A stretch of 64,000 nt of DNA, from the NCBI RefSeq assembly GCF_030406405.1, contig NZ_JAUEPL010000036.1, positions 1-64,000 of the forward strand, in the 5' to 3' direction. The DNA is from Streptomyces ficellus (lineage in GTDB: Bacteria; Actinomycetota; Actinomycetes; Streptomycetales; Streptomycetaceae). Shown here in pieces: positions 16,598-24,421 of this stretch. The translations under genes were made by a program, and so were the position numbers. The notes under the pieces were generated by a model. It was not told the origin of the DNA. It searched no databases and saw only the letters and a list, made by a program, of their open reading frames with translations. Within the stretch, counting starts at the first letter, position 1. Each line of letters begins with the position of its first letter.

Positions 16598-17355
16598 GCC
16601 AGACCGTCGACCGCGCGCTCAGCATCCTGCCGCTCCTCGCGCGGGGGCCCGCCGACCTCGGACGGGTCGCCGACGCCCTCGGCGTACACAAGTCCACGGC
16701 GCTCCGGCTGCTGCGCACCCTCCACGAACACGGCCTCGTCCACCGCCAGCGGGACCAGCGCTACCGCCTCGGCGCCCGCCTGTTCGCCCTCGCCCAGGAA
16801 GCCGTCGAGCACCTCGACGTCCGCGAGATCGCCCACCCCCACCTCGTACAGCTCAACGAGCGCACCGGACACACCGTCCACCTCGCCGTGCACGAGGAGG
16901 GCGAGGTGCTCTACATCGACAAGGTCGACAGCCGCTACCCGGTACGGATGTACTCGCGGATCGGCAGGCCCGTCGCCATCACGGTCGCCGCCGTCGCCAA
17001 GCTGCTGCTCGCCGATCTCCCCGAGCCCGAGCGGCACGCGCTCGCCGCGAAGCTCGACTACCCGATGTACACGCCCCGTTCGATCCCGGACGCCGCCGCC
17101 TTCCTGAAGGAGCTGGCGACCGTGCGCGAACAGGGCTGGGCCACTGACCTCGGCGGCCACGAGGAGTCCATCAACTGCGTGGCGGCCCCCATCCGGGGCG
17201 TGGACGGCCGGGTCGTGGCCGCCATGTCCCTCTCGGCCCCGAACGTGGTCGTCACCGCCGAGGAACTGCTCGCCCTCCTCCCGCTGGTCCGCCGCACCGC
17301 CGACGCCATCACCCGGGACTACTGCGGCACGACCCCCGAGGAGGACACCGCCTGA
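16594..17355 (+). CDS. IclR family transcriptional regulator
   Basis: The 253-residue protein has an IclR winged helix-turn-helix at about residues 5-60 (LGRVADALGVHKSTALRLLR) and an IclR effector domain afterwards (GHTVHLAVHEEGEVLYIDKV, ESINCVAAPIRG, AMSLSAPN). I chose the ATG at 16594, preceded by CGGAGGT, because residues before it in the same frame are arginine-rich noise from the decayed kinase. It is translated immediately after that remnant and divergent from the deacylase/deaminase operon, which it most likely controls in response to a D-amino acid or sugar acid. Confidence 0.88.
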   Translation: MSQTVDRALSILPLLARGPADLGRVADALGVHKSTALRLLRTLHEHGLVHRQRDQRYRLGARLFALAQEAVEHLDVREIAHPHLVQLNERTGHTVHLAVHEEGEVLYIDKVDSRYPVRMYSRIGRPVAITVAAVAKLLLADLPEPERHALAAKLDYPMYTPRSIPDAAAFLKELATVREQGWATDLGGHEESINCVAAPIRGVDGRVVAAMSLSAPNVVVTAEELLALLPLVRRTADAITRDYCGTTPEEDTA

Positions 17356-17392
17356 CCGACAGGACCGCCCTCACCCCGGCCACCGGGGCCCC

Positions 17393-17428
17393 GGCCGTCG
17401 CGGCCGTCGCGGCCGTCGCGACCGTCGC
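17393..17428 (+). repeat. Four tandem copies of a 9-bp unit
   Basis: Three exact copies of GGCCGTCGC and a fourth GACCGTCGC run head to tail right after iclR. The last copy forms the left foot of the hairpin at 17420-17456. Confidence 0.85.
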
Positions 17429-17456
17429 GGTACGGCGAACCCGTACCGCGACGGTC
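17420..17456. terminator. Bidirectional terminator hairpin, iclR / M14 peptidase
   Basis: A perfect 16-bp stem (GACCGTCGCGGTACGG with its complement at 17441-17456) closes a 5-base loop CGAAC. It lies between two converging genes and can serve both. Confidence 0.85.
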
Positions 17457-17464
17457 CTCAGGCG

Positions 17465-18814
17465 CTACGCGCAGTACTGCTGCTCCTTGCCGATCGACCG
17501 GTACATGCAGTCCGCGTTCTCGACCAACTGGAGCACCGCGTCGCGGTTGCGGCTCGTCTCACGCTCGATGACCTCGTCCGGCGGGTAGAAGCCGCCACCG
17601 GAGGACGAGCGCGGGTACAGCTCGAAGGTGTATCCGAAGATCTTGTGCGCGCCCCACAGGTAGTCGTCGATCGACCCGTCCGTGATGTAGAGGTCGCTCG
17701 ACTGCTGGGCGGTGTAGCCGTTGCTCGCGGCCATCTTGCGGCCCACGGTCGCGAAGGCGTCGCGGTCGTCGGCCGTCATCCCGGGTGCCGTATCGCTGTA
17801 GGTGTAGCCGTAGGGCCACAGCACCAGTTCGCTGTACGTGTGGAAGTCGATGCCCGCCGTGATCTGCTGCTTGCCGCCGATCACCCGGGAGCGGACGAAG
17901 TCGGCGACGACCTTGACCTCGGGGGCGGACTCGGCGGCGCGGCCGCGGTAGGTGTCGGAGCTCGGGGAGCCCGAGGAACCGCCGCAGCAGCCCCACTGGT
18001 AGTTCCAGTTGCGGTTCATGTCCGTGCCGATGTACGTCGAGCCGGAGTTGGGCTGGCGGTTCTTGCGCCAGCTGCGGTAGGAGCCGGAGGCGATGTCGTA
18101 CTCGCCGCCGTCCGGATTGAGGTCGGGCACGATCCAGATCTCGCGGTTGTTGACGGCGTTGGTGATGCGCGAGTCCGAGCCGTACCCGGCGCCGAGCTCG
18201 CGCAGCAGGTACAGCGCCATCTCCACGGTCAGGTGTTCGCGGGCGTGCTGGTGGTGGGTGAAGAGGATCTCGGGCTCGTTCTCGTCCGTGGCCACGTTGT
18301 CGCTGATCTTGATGGCGACGATGTCGCGGCCCTGGTAGGACTTGCCGATGACGCGGCGGCTCATGATGGTCGGGTACTGCTGGAGCCGCTGGCCGATCTC
18401 CGCGTTCATCTCGGCGTAGTTGTGGTAGCGGGAGTCGGCGGAGGGGAAGTCCATGGCGCCCACGGTCTTGCCACCGGTCCGGTCGGGCGGGCCGGGCAGC
18501 GCCTCCAGCTTGTGCCCGAGGGCGCGCAGCTTGCGCGCCTGCTCGGTGTTGGCGCTGACGACGACCGCGTGGCCGTCGGCCTCGTCGATGGCGACGCCGG
18601 TGGCGGCGATGGCGGAGCGTTCGGCCGGGGTGGACGGGCCGTGGATCTCGTACTGCCGGATGACCTCCTCCGTGGTGGCGGCGGAGGCGGCCGGCAGATC
18701 CGTGGGCGCCGTGGTGGTGGCGGTGGCGGTGAGCGGTGCCGCGACGGCGAGCGCCAGCAGGGCCGTGAGGGTGGCGGACCTTCTGCCGGGTATCCCGCGT
18801 ATGCGAAGTCGCAT
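17465..18814 (-). CDS. Secreted M14 zinc carboxypeptidase
   Basis: The 449-residue preproprotein has a signal peptide (LTALLALAVAAPLTATA), an activation segment to about residue 120, and then a metallocarboxypeptidase domain. Zinc ligands are His190 and Glu193 in HHQHAREHL and His325 in GIDFHTYSELV; the general base is Glu398 in YTFELYP. The loop with CC and GSSGSPSSDTYRG, and the NRNWNYQWG motif, fit Streptomyces carboxypeptidase T-like enzymes that trim C-terminal residues of peptides outside the cell. The start ATG at 18814 has AGGAG 6 bases upstream. It converges on iclR with a shared terminator. Confidence 0.92.
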   Translation of the reverse strand: MRLRIRGIPGRRSATLTALLALAVAAPLTATATTTAPTDLPAASAATTEEVIRQYEIHGPSTPAERSAIAATGVAIDEADGHAVVVSANTEQARKLRALGHKLEALPGPPDRTGGKTVGAMDFPSADSRYHNYAEMNAEIGQRLQQYPTIMSRRVIGKSYQGRDIVAIKISDNVATDENEPEILFTHHQHAREHLTVEMALYLLRELGAGYGSDSRITNAVNNREIWIVPDLNPDGGEYDIASGSYRSWRKNRQPNSGSTYIGTDMNRNWNYQWGCCGGSSGSPSSDTYRGRAAESAPEVKVVADFVRSRVIGGKQQITAGIDFHTYSELVLWPYGYTYSDTAPGMTADDRDAFATVGRKMAASNGYTAQQSSDLYITDGSIDDYLWGAHKIFGYTFELYPRSSSGGGFYPPDEVIERETSRNRDAVLQLVENADCMYRSIGKEQQYCA

Positions 18815-19004
18815 GCTGTCTCCTGCGGTGGGGGGTACGGGGTGGGTCTCCCCGTGCGAGGCATCGTGAGGCCATGGCATGAGCGCGTCAAGGGTGCGCC
18901 TTTGGTCACGGTCGCGGCGGCCCACCCCTTGCGCGATCACCGCGCCCCGCGCTTTGGTGACGTCACCTCACCTGACCAGGCGACGAGCGAAAGGCGGGCA
19001 GGGC

Positions 19005-20303
19005 ATGGCGGACACCGTGCGGCAGAGCGAAGGGACGGAAGGGGCCGGGTCCCGGCTCCGCAGGGCGAGTTGGCGCTTCATCGGGCCCGGCATCGTCGTG
19101 GCCGCGACCGGCGTCGGTGCCGGTGACCTCGTCGCGACGCTCATCGCGGGCAGCAAGTTCGGCTACACGCTGCTGTGGGCGGCCGTCGCCGGCTGCCTCG
19201 TCAAGATCTCGCTCGCCGAGGCCGCCGGGCGCTGGCATCTGGCCACCGGCCGCACCCTCTTCGACGGCTGGCGCAGCCTCGGCGCGTGGACCACCGGCTA
19301 CTTCGCCGTCTACGTCGCCGTCTGGGGCTTCGTGTACGGCGCGGCCGCCATGTCCTCCAGCGCCCTGCCCCTCCAGGTGCTCTTCCCCGGCGTGATGGAC
19401 CTGAAGTGGTGGGCCGTCCTGTGCGGGGTCGGCGGCCTGGTCTTCGTCTGGTTCAACCGGTACGCCGTCTTCGAGAAGGTCATGACCGTCCTCGTCGGCG
19501 TCATGTTCGTGGTCACCGTCTACCTCGCCCTACGGGTCACCCCGCACCTGGGCAAGGCGTTCGCCGGGCTCGCGCCCGTCCTGCCGGACGGCTCCCTGAT
19601 CTACACCCTGGGCCTGATCGGCGGCGTCGGCGGCACGATCACGCTGGCCGCGTACGGCTACTGGGTCAACGCCAAGGGCTGGACCGACACGAGCTGGATG
19701 AAGGTGATGCGCCTGGACAACCGCGTCGCGTACATCACCACCGGCATCTTCGTCGTCGCCATGCTCTTCGTCGGCGCCGAGCTGCTGCACTCCTCCGGCG
19801 TCGCGCTCGCCAAGGGTGACAAGGGACTGCTCGACCTCGGCAAGGTCCTTGAGGACCAGTACGGGACGGCCACCTCCAAGCTGTTCCTCATCGGCTTCTT
19901 CGCCACCTCCATCACCTCCCTGATCGGCGTCTGGCACGGCGTGAGCCTGATGTTCGCGGACTTCGTGGCGCACTACCGCGGCCGGGGCGAGGCGGCGACC
20001 GGCGAGGCGGTCGCGGCCGGAACCCGCGAGAAGTCGCTGCCCTTCCGCGCCTACCTGCTGTGGCTGACCTTCCCGCCGATGGCGCTGCTCTTCCTGGACC
20101 AGCCGTTCGGGCTGGTCATCGTGTACGGCGTGGTCGGCGCGTTCTTCATGCCGTTCCTGGCGCTGACCCTGGTGTGGCTGCTCAACTCCTCCCGTACGCC
20201 GCGGGAGTGGCGCAACGGCTGGCTCAGCAACGGCGTCCTGGGCGCGGCCGGGCTGCTGTTCATCGTGCTGTGCGTGCAGCAGGTGCGCGAACTGCCCTGG
20301 TAG
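19005..20303 (+). CDS. Nramp family metal transporter, non-canonical
   Basis: The 432-residue protein has about 11 transmembrane helices and the LeuT-type Nramp start (WRFIGPGIVVAATGVGAGD, then AGSKFGYTLLW). Canonical Nramp proteins coordinate Mn2+ or Fe2+ with an Asp and an Asn in the TM1 motif DPGN and a Met in the TM6 motif MPHN. Here TM1 reads GAGD, so the Asp is replaced by Gly and the Asn by Asp, and TM6 (GGTITLAAYGYWVN) has no MPHN. Substrate is therefore uncertain; distant Nramp-related proteins carry Mg2+ or other solutes. The start ATG follows a weak GGCAGGG. It is divergent from the carboxypeptidase gene. Confidence 0.82.
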   Translation: MADTVRQSEGTEGAGSRLRRASWRFIGPGIVVAATGVGAGDLVATLIAGSKFGYTLLWAAVAGCLVKISLAEAAGRWHLATGRTLFDGWRSLGAWTTGYFAVYVAVWGFVYGAAAMSSSALPLQVLFPGVMDLKWWAVLCGVGGLVFVWFNRYAVFEKVMTVLVGVMFVVTVYLALRVTPHLGKAFAGLAPVLPDGSLIYTLGLIGGVGGTITLAAYGYWVNAKGWTDTSWMKVMRLDNRVAYITTGIFVVAMLFVGAELLHSSGVALAKGDKGLLDLGKVLEDQYGTATSKLFLIGFFATSITSLIGVWHGVSLMFADFVAHYRGRGEAATGEAVAAGTREKSLPFRAYLLWLTFPPMALLFLDQPFGLVIVYGVVGAFFMPFLALTLVWLLNSSRTPREWRNGWLSNGVLGAAGLLFIVLCVQQVRELPW

Positions 20304-20325
20304 GCACCCGCCCATACTGGCGGAC

Positions 20326-20718
20326 ATGACCACACCCCACGGATTCGGCCCTCCGATACCGGTGCGGCCGCCGTACGGCCCGCCCCCGGCGTCGCCGTAC
20401 GGCGGCCCGCCACCCGCCCATGGCGCCCGGCCCCGGATGGGCCCGAGTTCGCCGCGCACGACCGCCGCAACTCCGTGATCGCCGACCCTTCGGGCGTGGC
20501 CCTGGAGGTCGACGGCCACACCATGGACGTCCCGTGGGCCGCGATCGCCACCGTGTACGTCGCCCCGGCCCCGTGGAGCGAGGCTCTCGTGGTGGCCCGT
20601 CGCCCACCACGGCGGCATGCTGTACGAGTGCCGCGTCGCCCGCCGAGAGGCCCAGCTCCACCAGTGGCCGGCCGAGCTGGGCCCCGTGCTGCACCACTGC
20701 CTGGCGAACCGGGCCTGA
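20326..20718 (+). pseudogene. Small conserved actinobacterial gene broken by two frameshifts
   Basis: The start (MTTPHGFGPPIPVRPPYGPP) is a Pro/Gly-rich leader as in many Streptomyces proteins, but it stops at 20478. In another frame the sequence continues sensibly with DGPEFAAHDRRNSVIADP and VALEVDGHTMDVPWAAIATV to about 20595. In the frame of the final stop it reads HHGGMLYECRVARREAQLHQ and ends at 20718. Joined, the three parts give one plausible protein of about 130 residues resembling a family of small Streptomyces proteins of unknown function. The shifts fall near 20435 and 20600, inside GC runs, so sequencing error is possible. Confidence 0.7.
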
Positions 20719-20721
20719 CGC

Positions 20722-22431
20722 CTACGGCAGATTGTGGACGTGCGGGCCGACCGCGTTGGACCAGGCGTTCCCGGCCGTGGCGTCCCAGTTCGTGGACCAG
20801 GTCATCGCCCCGCGCAGCGCCGGGTAGGTCTTGGCCGGCTTGAAGGAGCCGCAGCCCGTCCCGCGCGTCAGGCAGTCCAGCGCGCTCTTCACCACGGACG
20901 GGTCGACGTACCCGCTGCCCGCCCCTCGCGGGGAGGCGGGCACCCCGAGGCCGACCTGGGAGGCGTCCAGGCCGCCCTCCAGCTGGATGCAGGCCAGCGC
21001 CGTCAGGAAGTCGACCGACCCCTGCGCGTACACCTTGCCGTCGCAGCCGAGCATCGACCCGCTGTTGTAGAACTGCGTGTTGACCACCGTCAGGATGTCC
21101 TTCACGGCCAGGGCGGTCTTGAAGTATTCGGTCCCGGTGTTCTGCATGTCGATGGTCTGCGGCGCCATCGTCAGCACCATGGACGGCCCGGCCTGCGCCG
21201 ACAGCCGGCGCAGCGCCTTCGTCAGGTAGGTGGAGTTGATGCCGTGCTCCAGGTCGATGTCGACCCCGCTGAAGCCGTACTCCCGCATCAGGGCGTACGC
21301 GCTGTTCGCGAAGGCCGTCGCCGACGCGTCGCTGTTGATGGTGACGTTGCCCTTCTCGCCGCCCACCGAAATGATCACCGACTTGCCGGCGGCCTTCTTC
21401 GCGGCGATGTCCGCCCTGAAGTCGGCGACCGAGGCGTACCCGACGGCCGGGTCGAGGTTGAAGACGATCTCGCCGGGCGTGGCGGTGGAGTCGGCGAACG
21501 ACACCGCGATGATGTCGTACTGCGCCTGCACGTCCCGCAGTTTCTGCACGGCGGCGCCGTTGTTGAAGTTCTGCCAGTAGCCGGTCACCGCGTGCCTCGG
21601 CACGGCCGGGTTGGGGTCCGTCGTGCCGCCGGACGTCCGCCCGGTCACCGCCGCCGACTTCGCGGACTCGCCCGCCGCGTTGACCGCGCTGACCTGGAAG
21701 GCGTACGAGGTGTTCGCGGCCAGCCCGGTCACGGTCGCCGACGTGCCGGTGACCGACTGGACCTTGGCGCCGTCCCGGTAGACGTGGTAGCCGCTCGCGC
21801 CGGAGACCCCGTTCCAGCTCAGGGCGATGGAGGATGACGTCACCGCGCCGGTGGTGAGGCCGGCCGGCGTGGCGGGCACCACGGGGTCGGGGTCGCTCCC
21901 GCCGCCCCCGTCGGGCCCGAAGACCGAGATGTCGTCGGCGTAGTAGGCGGCCTGCCCGTACCACCCGTGCGTGTACACCGTGACGGACGTCGTGCTCGCG
22001 CCGGTCGTGAAGCGGGTCGTCAGCTGCTTCCAGCCCGCCGAGTCCGGTGTCCACGTCGACACGTCCGTCGTCCCGGTGCCGCTCGCGCCCAGGTACGCGT
22101 ACCCGCCCTGCACCCAGGCGCTCAGCGTGTACGTGGAGTTGGGCTTGACCGCCACGGTCTGCGCGCAGCGGGCGTTGTCCTGCCCGCCGGGCGTGGCCCT
22201 GAGCGCGGCGGCCCCGCCGTGCACGGGGGAGGAGACGGTGGCGCCGCTGCCCGCCGAGCAGGTCCAGTTGGCGAGCCCGGCCTCGAAACCGGCGTTCTTG
22301 GCGACGTTGACGTCGGCGGCCTGCGCGGTACCGGTCATCCCGCCGGCCAGGACGAGTCCGGCGGCCACGGCCACCGCCAGACCTCCTGGGAGCCCTCTTG
22401 CGTTTCGGTGATGTGTGCGTGAGCGGTCCAC
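20722..22431 (-). CDS. Secreted GH18 chitinase with CBM and fibronectin type III domains
   Basis: The 569-residue secreted enzyme has, in order, a signal peptide (to about residue 38), a carbohydrate-binding beta domain (about 40-172), a fibronectin III domain (about 183-270) and a GH18 barrel (280-end). The active-site segment is SGVDIDLEHG, with catalytic acid Glu395 and Asp391/Asp393; the first Asp of the usual DxxDxDxE pattern is Ser388. It should hydrolyse chitin extracellularly. The GTG start at 22431 has GGAGG 7 bases upstream. The upstream region carries the direct repeats typical of regulated Streptomyces chitinase promoters. Confidence 0.92.
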   Translation of the reverse strand: MDRSRTHHRNARGLPGGLAVAVAAGLVLAGGMTGTAQAADVNVAKNAGFEAGLANWTCSAGSGATVSSPVHGGAAALRATPGGQDNARCAQTVAVKPNSTYTLSAWVQGGYAYLGASGTGTTDVSTWTPDSAGWKQLTTRFTTGASTTSVTVYTHGWYGQAAYYADDISVFGPDGGGGSDPDPVVPATPAGLTTGAVTSSSIALSWNGVSGASGYHVYRDGAKVQSVTGTSATVTGLAANTSYAFQVSAVNAAGESAKSAAVTGRTSGGTTDPNPAVPRHAVTGYWQNFNNGAAVQKLRDVQAQYDIIAVSFADSTATPGEIVFNLDPAVGYASVADFRADIAAKKAAGKSVIISVGGEKGNVTINSDASATAFANSAYALMREYGFSGVDIDLEHGINSTYLTKALRRLSAQAGPSMVLTMAPQTIDMQNTGTEYFKTALAVKDILTVVNTQFYNSGSMLGCDGKVYAQGSVDFLTALACIQLEGGLDASQVGLGVPASPRGAGSGYVDPSVVKSALDCLTRGTGCGSFKPAKTYPALRGAMTWSTNWDATAGNAWSNAVGPHVHNLP

Positions 22432-22497
22432 TTGCTGCCTCCGGTGGGGGGTTGGGGGAGCTGCGGGCGAACGGTGGCCACCGCTTTTCCGTAAAGC

Positions 22498-22527
22498 TGG
22501 TCCAGACCAATCGACTTGTCAAGACCT
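22498..22527 (-). promoter_or_regulatory. Chitinase promoter direct repeats / DasR-like site with -35 box
   Basis: TGGTCCAGACCA (22498-22509) and TTGTCAAGACCT (22516-22527) form an 18-bp-spaced direct repeat like the 12-bp pairs of Streptomyces chitinase promoters; the first unit also resembles a DasR operator core. On the minus strand a perfect TTGACA -35 box (22522-22517) lies inside the second unit. This implies repression without chitin or N-acetylglucosamine and induction with it. Confidence 0.75.
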
Positions 22528-22760
22528 GTGAAAAGAAACGGGAGTTAACTGCTGACGCCTTCGTCCGGTTTGCTCACCCAGACGTCGTCCACGCGTTGTC
22601 ACCAAGCGATCTGAAAGCTGTTCTCTGGCCCCTGAGACCTGGCTAAAGTGCGGGTGGGCAGAAGTGAGCGTGGAGGAGCGGGAAAAGCAGCAGGAGCAGG
22701 TAGGGCAGGTATCTGCGGTTCGCCGGAACCCCGGCGGCCGGAGCGGAACGGGGAACCAGC

Positions 22761-23603
22761 GTGCCGACCGCAATCGCCGTCACCAGCGCCGATCTGGTGC
22801 TGCCGCCGACGGACCACCAGACACCCACAGCGGCCCTCCTGCAGTCGCCGGACGCGCAGCCGCTGGACGCCGCCATCGCCGACATGCAGGTTCTGGTCGA
22901 GCAGCACGGCTACGTCATCGCCCTGTACCCCGCCTCCCTGCCCGCCGAGCACGAACGCCGGCTGCACACCGTCCGGTCCGTCCTGGAGACCGACCGCGTC
23001 GCGCTGCTCAAACTGGACCTCCCCCCGCTGGGTGTCGCCGTACTCGTACGCCAGCTGCGCCAGCTGTCCCTCTGCGACTTCGGCGCCGGCGTCATCGCCT
23101 CGGCCGCCCGGCTGCTGGCCCACTACATCTACGCGGGGGCCCTGCTCAACACCGTCACCCGGCTCGACCGCGTACCGGTGAGCCTGAAGTCCCATGCCAC
23201 GTCGTGGGTACCGGGCTCACAATTCGGCGTCCTGGCCAACCCTTCCCCGCAGCTCGTCAAAGTCGGCACGGAAGAGCGCCTTGCGGGACCGTCGTTCGGT
23301 ACGCACTTGATGGTGGCGCGCGGGCAGCTGGCCTCCGACTGGGTCACCGAGACCCTCGCGCCCGCCTGGCAGGTCCAAGGCGTGGTGGAGAGCGCCCTGC
23401 CCGCCGGTTCCCCGGCGTGGTGGGGGACGGCGAAGATGGTGGAGTTCGCCGCCTTTCTCCCCGATATCTCGGTGCTCTACCAACTGGTCGCGTCGGTACG
23501 GCGGGAAGTGTGCTCCTGGTGCGGTATCGAGCTCATAGGCGACCGCTGCGGATTCTGCTCGGCCCCGCTGGTACCGCCCGAGCCGATCCAGGGCGCCACG
23601 TGA
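22761..23603 (+). CDS. Hypothetical protein with C-terminal zinc-ribbon-like motif, at the head of the tad cluster
   Basis: The 280-residue cytoplasmic protein has no signal peptide or clear transmembrane segment. Its C-terminus has two CxxC pairs (CSWCGIELIGDRCGFC), a likely zinc ribbon. The rest (for example LLAHYIYAGALLNTVTRLDR and PAWWGTAKMVEFAAFLPDIS) is not a family I recognise. It starts with GTG after a weak GGGGA ribosome binding site and lies 88 bp before cpaB in the same direction, so it is probably the first gene of the pilus operon or an accessory to it. A regulatory or adaptor role for the Tad apparatus is a guess from position. Confidence 0.7.
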   Translation: MPTAIAVTSADLVLPPTDHQTPTAALLQSPDAQPLDAAIADMQVLVEQHGYVIALYPASLPAEHERRLHTVRSVLETDRVALLKLDLPPLGVAVLVRQLRQLSLCDFGAGVIASAARLLAHYIYAGALLNTVTRLDRVPVSLKSHATSWVPGSQFGVLANPSPQLVKVGTEERLAGPSFGTHLMVARGQLASDWVTETLAPAWQVQGVVESALPAGSPAWWGTAKMVEFAAFLPDISVLYQLVASVRREVCSWCGIELIGDRCGFCSAPLVPPEPIQGAT

Positions 23604-23691
23604 ACCGCCGCCGCCACCGCCGGGTGGCCACGCTTCAGCACGCGCTTCACGCCAGCCACCGCCTACGTCTCCCCACGAGGTCGCCCCGCCC

Positions 23692-24414
23692 ATGAATTCA
23701 CGTCAGCGCCGCGGTGTCATTCTCCTGCTCCTGTCGGTCCTGTGCGCCTTCGCCGCGTTCGCCGGTGTGGTCACGGTGATCGGCGACGTGAATTCCCAAG
23801 TGGGCCCGGAAGTCGAGGCGTACGAGCTGAAATCGGATGTCGCCGCCTACACGGCCCTCCAGCCGGGTCAGTTCAAGAAGATCACCATGCCCAGGCGCTG
23901 GCTCTCCGCCAATGCCGTCACCGACCTCACCGTCGTCAAGGACAAGATCGCCGTCACCGATCTCAGAAAGGGCTCACTGCTCCAGGAGGACATGATCGCC
24001 AGACGGCCCGCGCTGGAGAGCGGCCAGCAGGAGATCGCCATCATGATCGACGCGGCCACCGGCGTCGCCGGAAAGATCACCGCCGGCTCCCTGGTGAACA
24101 TCTTCGCCACGTTCGACGACGACAACCGGGAAAAGGGCGCCGTCGCCGAGTCCCGCGTCATCGTCGCCAACGCCCGTGTCATCGACGTCGGCAAGCTGAC
24201 CCCCCTGGACGGCAAGCGCGACGGCAACCGGGGCGTCGGCGTCCGGGAAGCCGTGCCCATCACCTTCGCGCTCAGCACCACCGACGCCCAGCGCGTCGCC
24301 TACGCCGAGTCGTTCGCCGAACACGTACGCCTCGCCCTGCTGCCCCGGAACAGCCCCACCGTCCTCCGGCCCGGTGAGGGCAGCTACACGCTCGACGAAG
24401 ACAGGAACAAGTGA
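23692..24414 (+). CDS. cpaB: Flp pilus assembly protein CpaB/RcpC
   Basis: The 240-residue protein has one N-terminal transmembrane helix (VILLLLSVLCAFAAFAGVV) and an SAF/CpaB domain: AYTALQPGQFKKITMPRRWL, then DLRKGSLLQEDMIA and the RcpC-type part around AAGKITAGSLVNIFATF-like sequence (here GVAGKITAGSLVNIFATF). CpaB proteins sit on the outer face of the membrane and assist assembly of the Flp pilus; in monoderm bacteria no outer-membrane secretin is expected and none is seen. It is followed 7 bp later by cpaE in the same operon. Confidence 0.85.
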   Translation: MNSRQRRGVILLLLSVLCAFAAFAGVVTVIGDVNSQVGPEVEAYELKSDVAAYTALQPGQFKKITMPRRWLSANAVTDLTVVKDKIAVTDLRKGSLLQEDMIARRPALESGQQEIAIMIDAATGVAGKITAGSLVNIFATFDDDNREKGAVAESRVIVANARVIDVGKLTPLDGKRDGNRGVGVREAVPITFALSTTDAQRVAYAESFAEHVRLALLPRNSPTVLRPGEGSYTLDEDRNK

Positions 24415-24421
24415 GGGCCGG

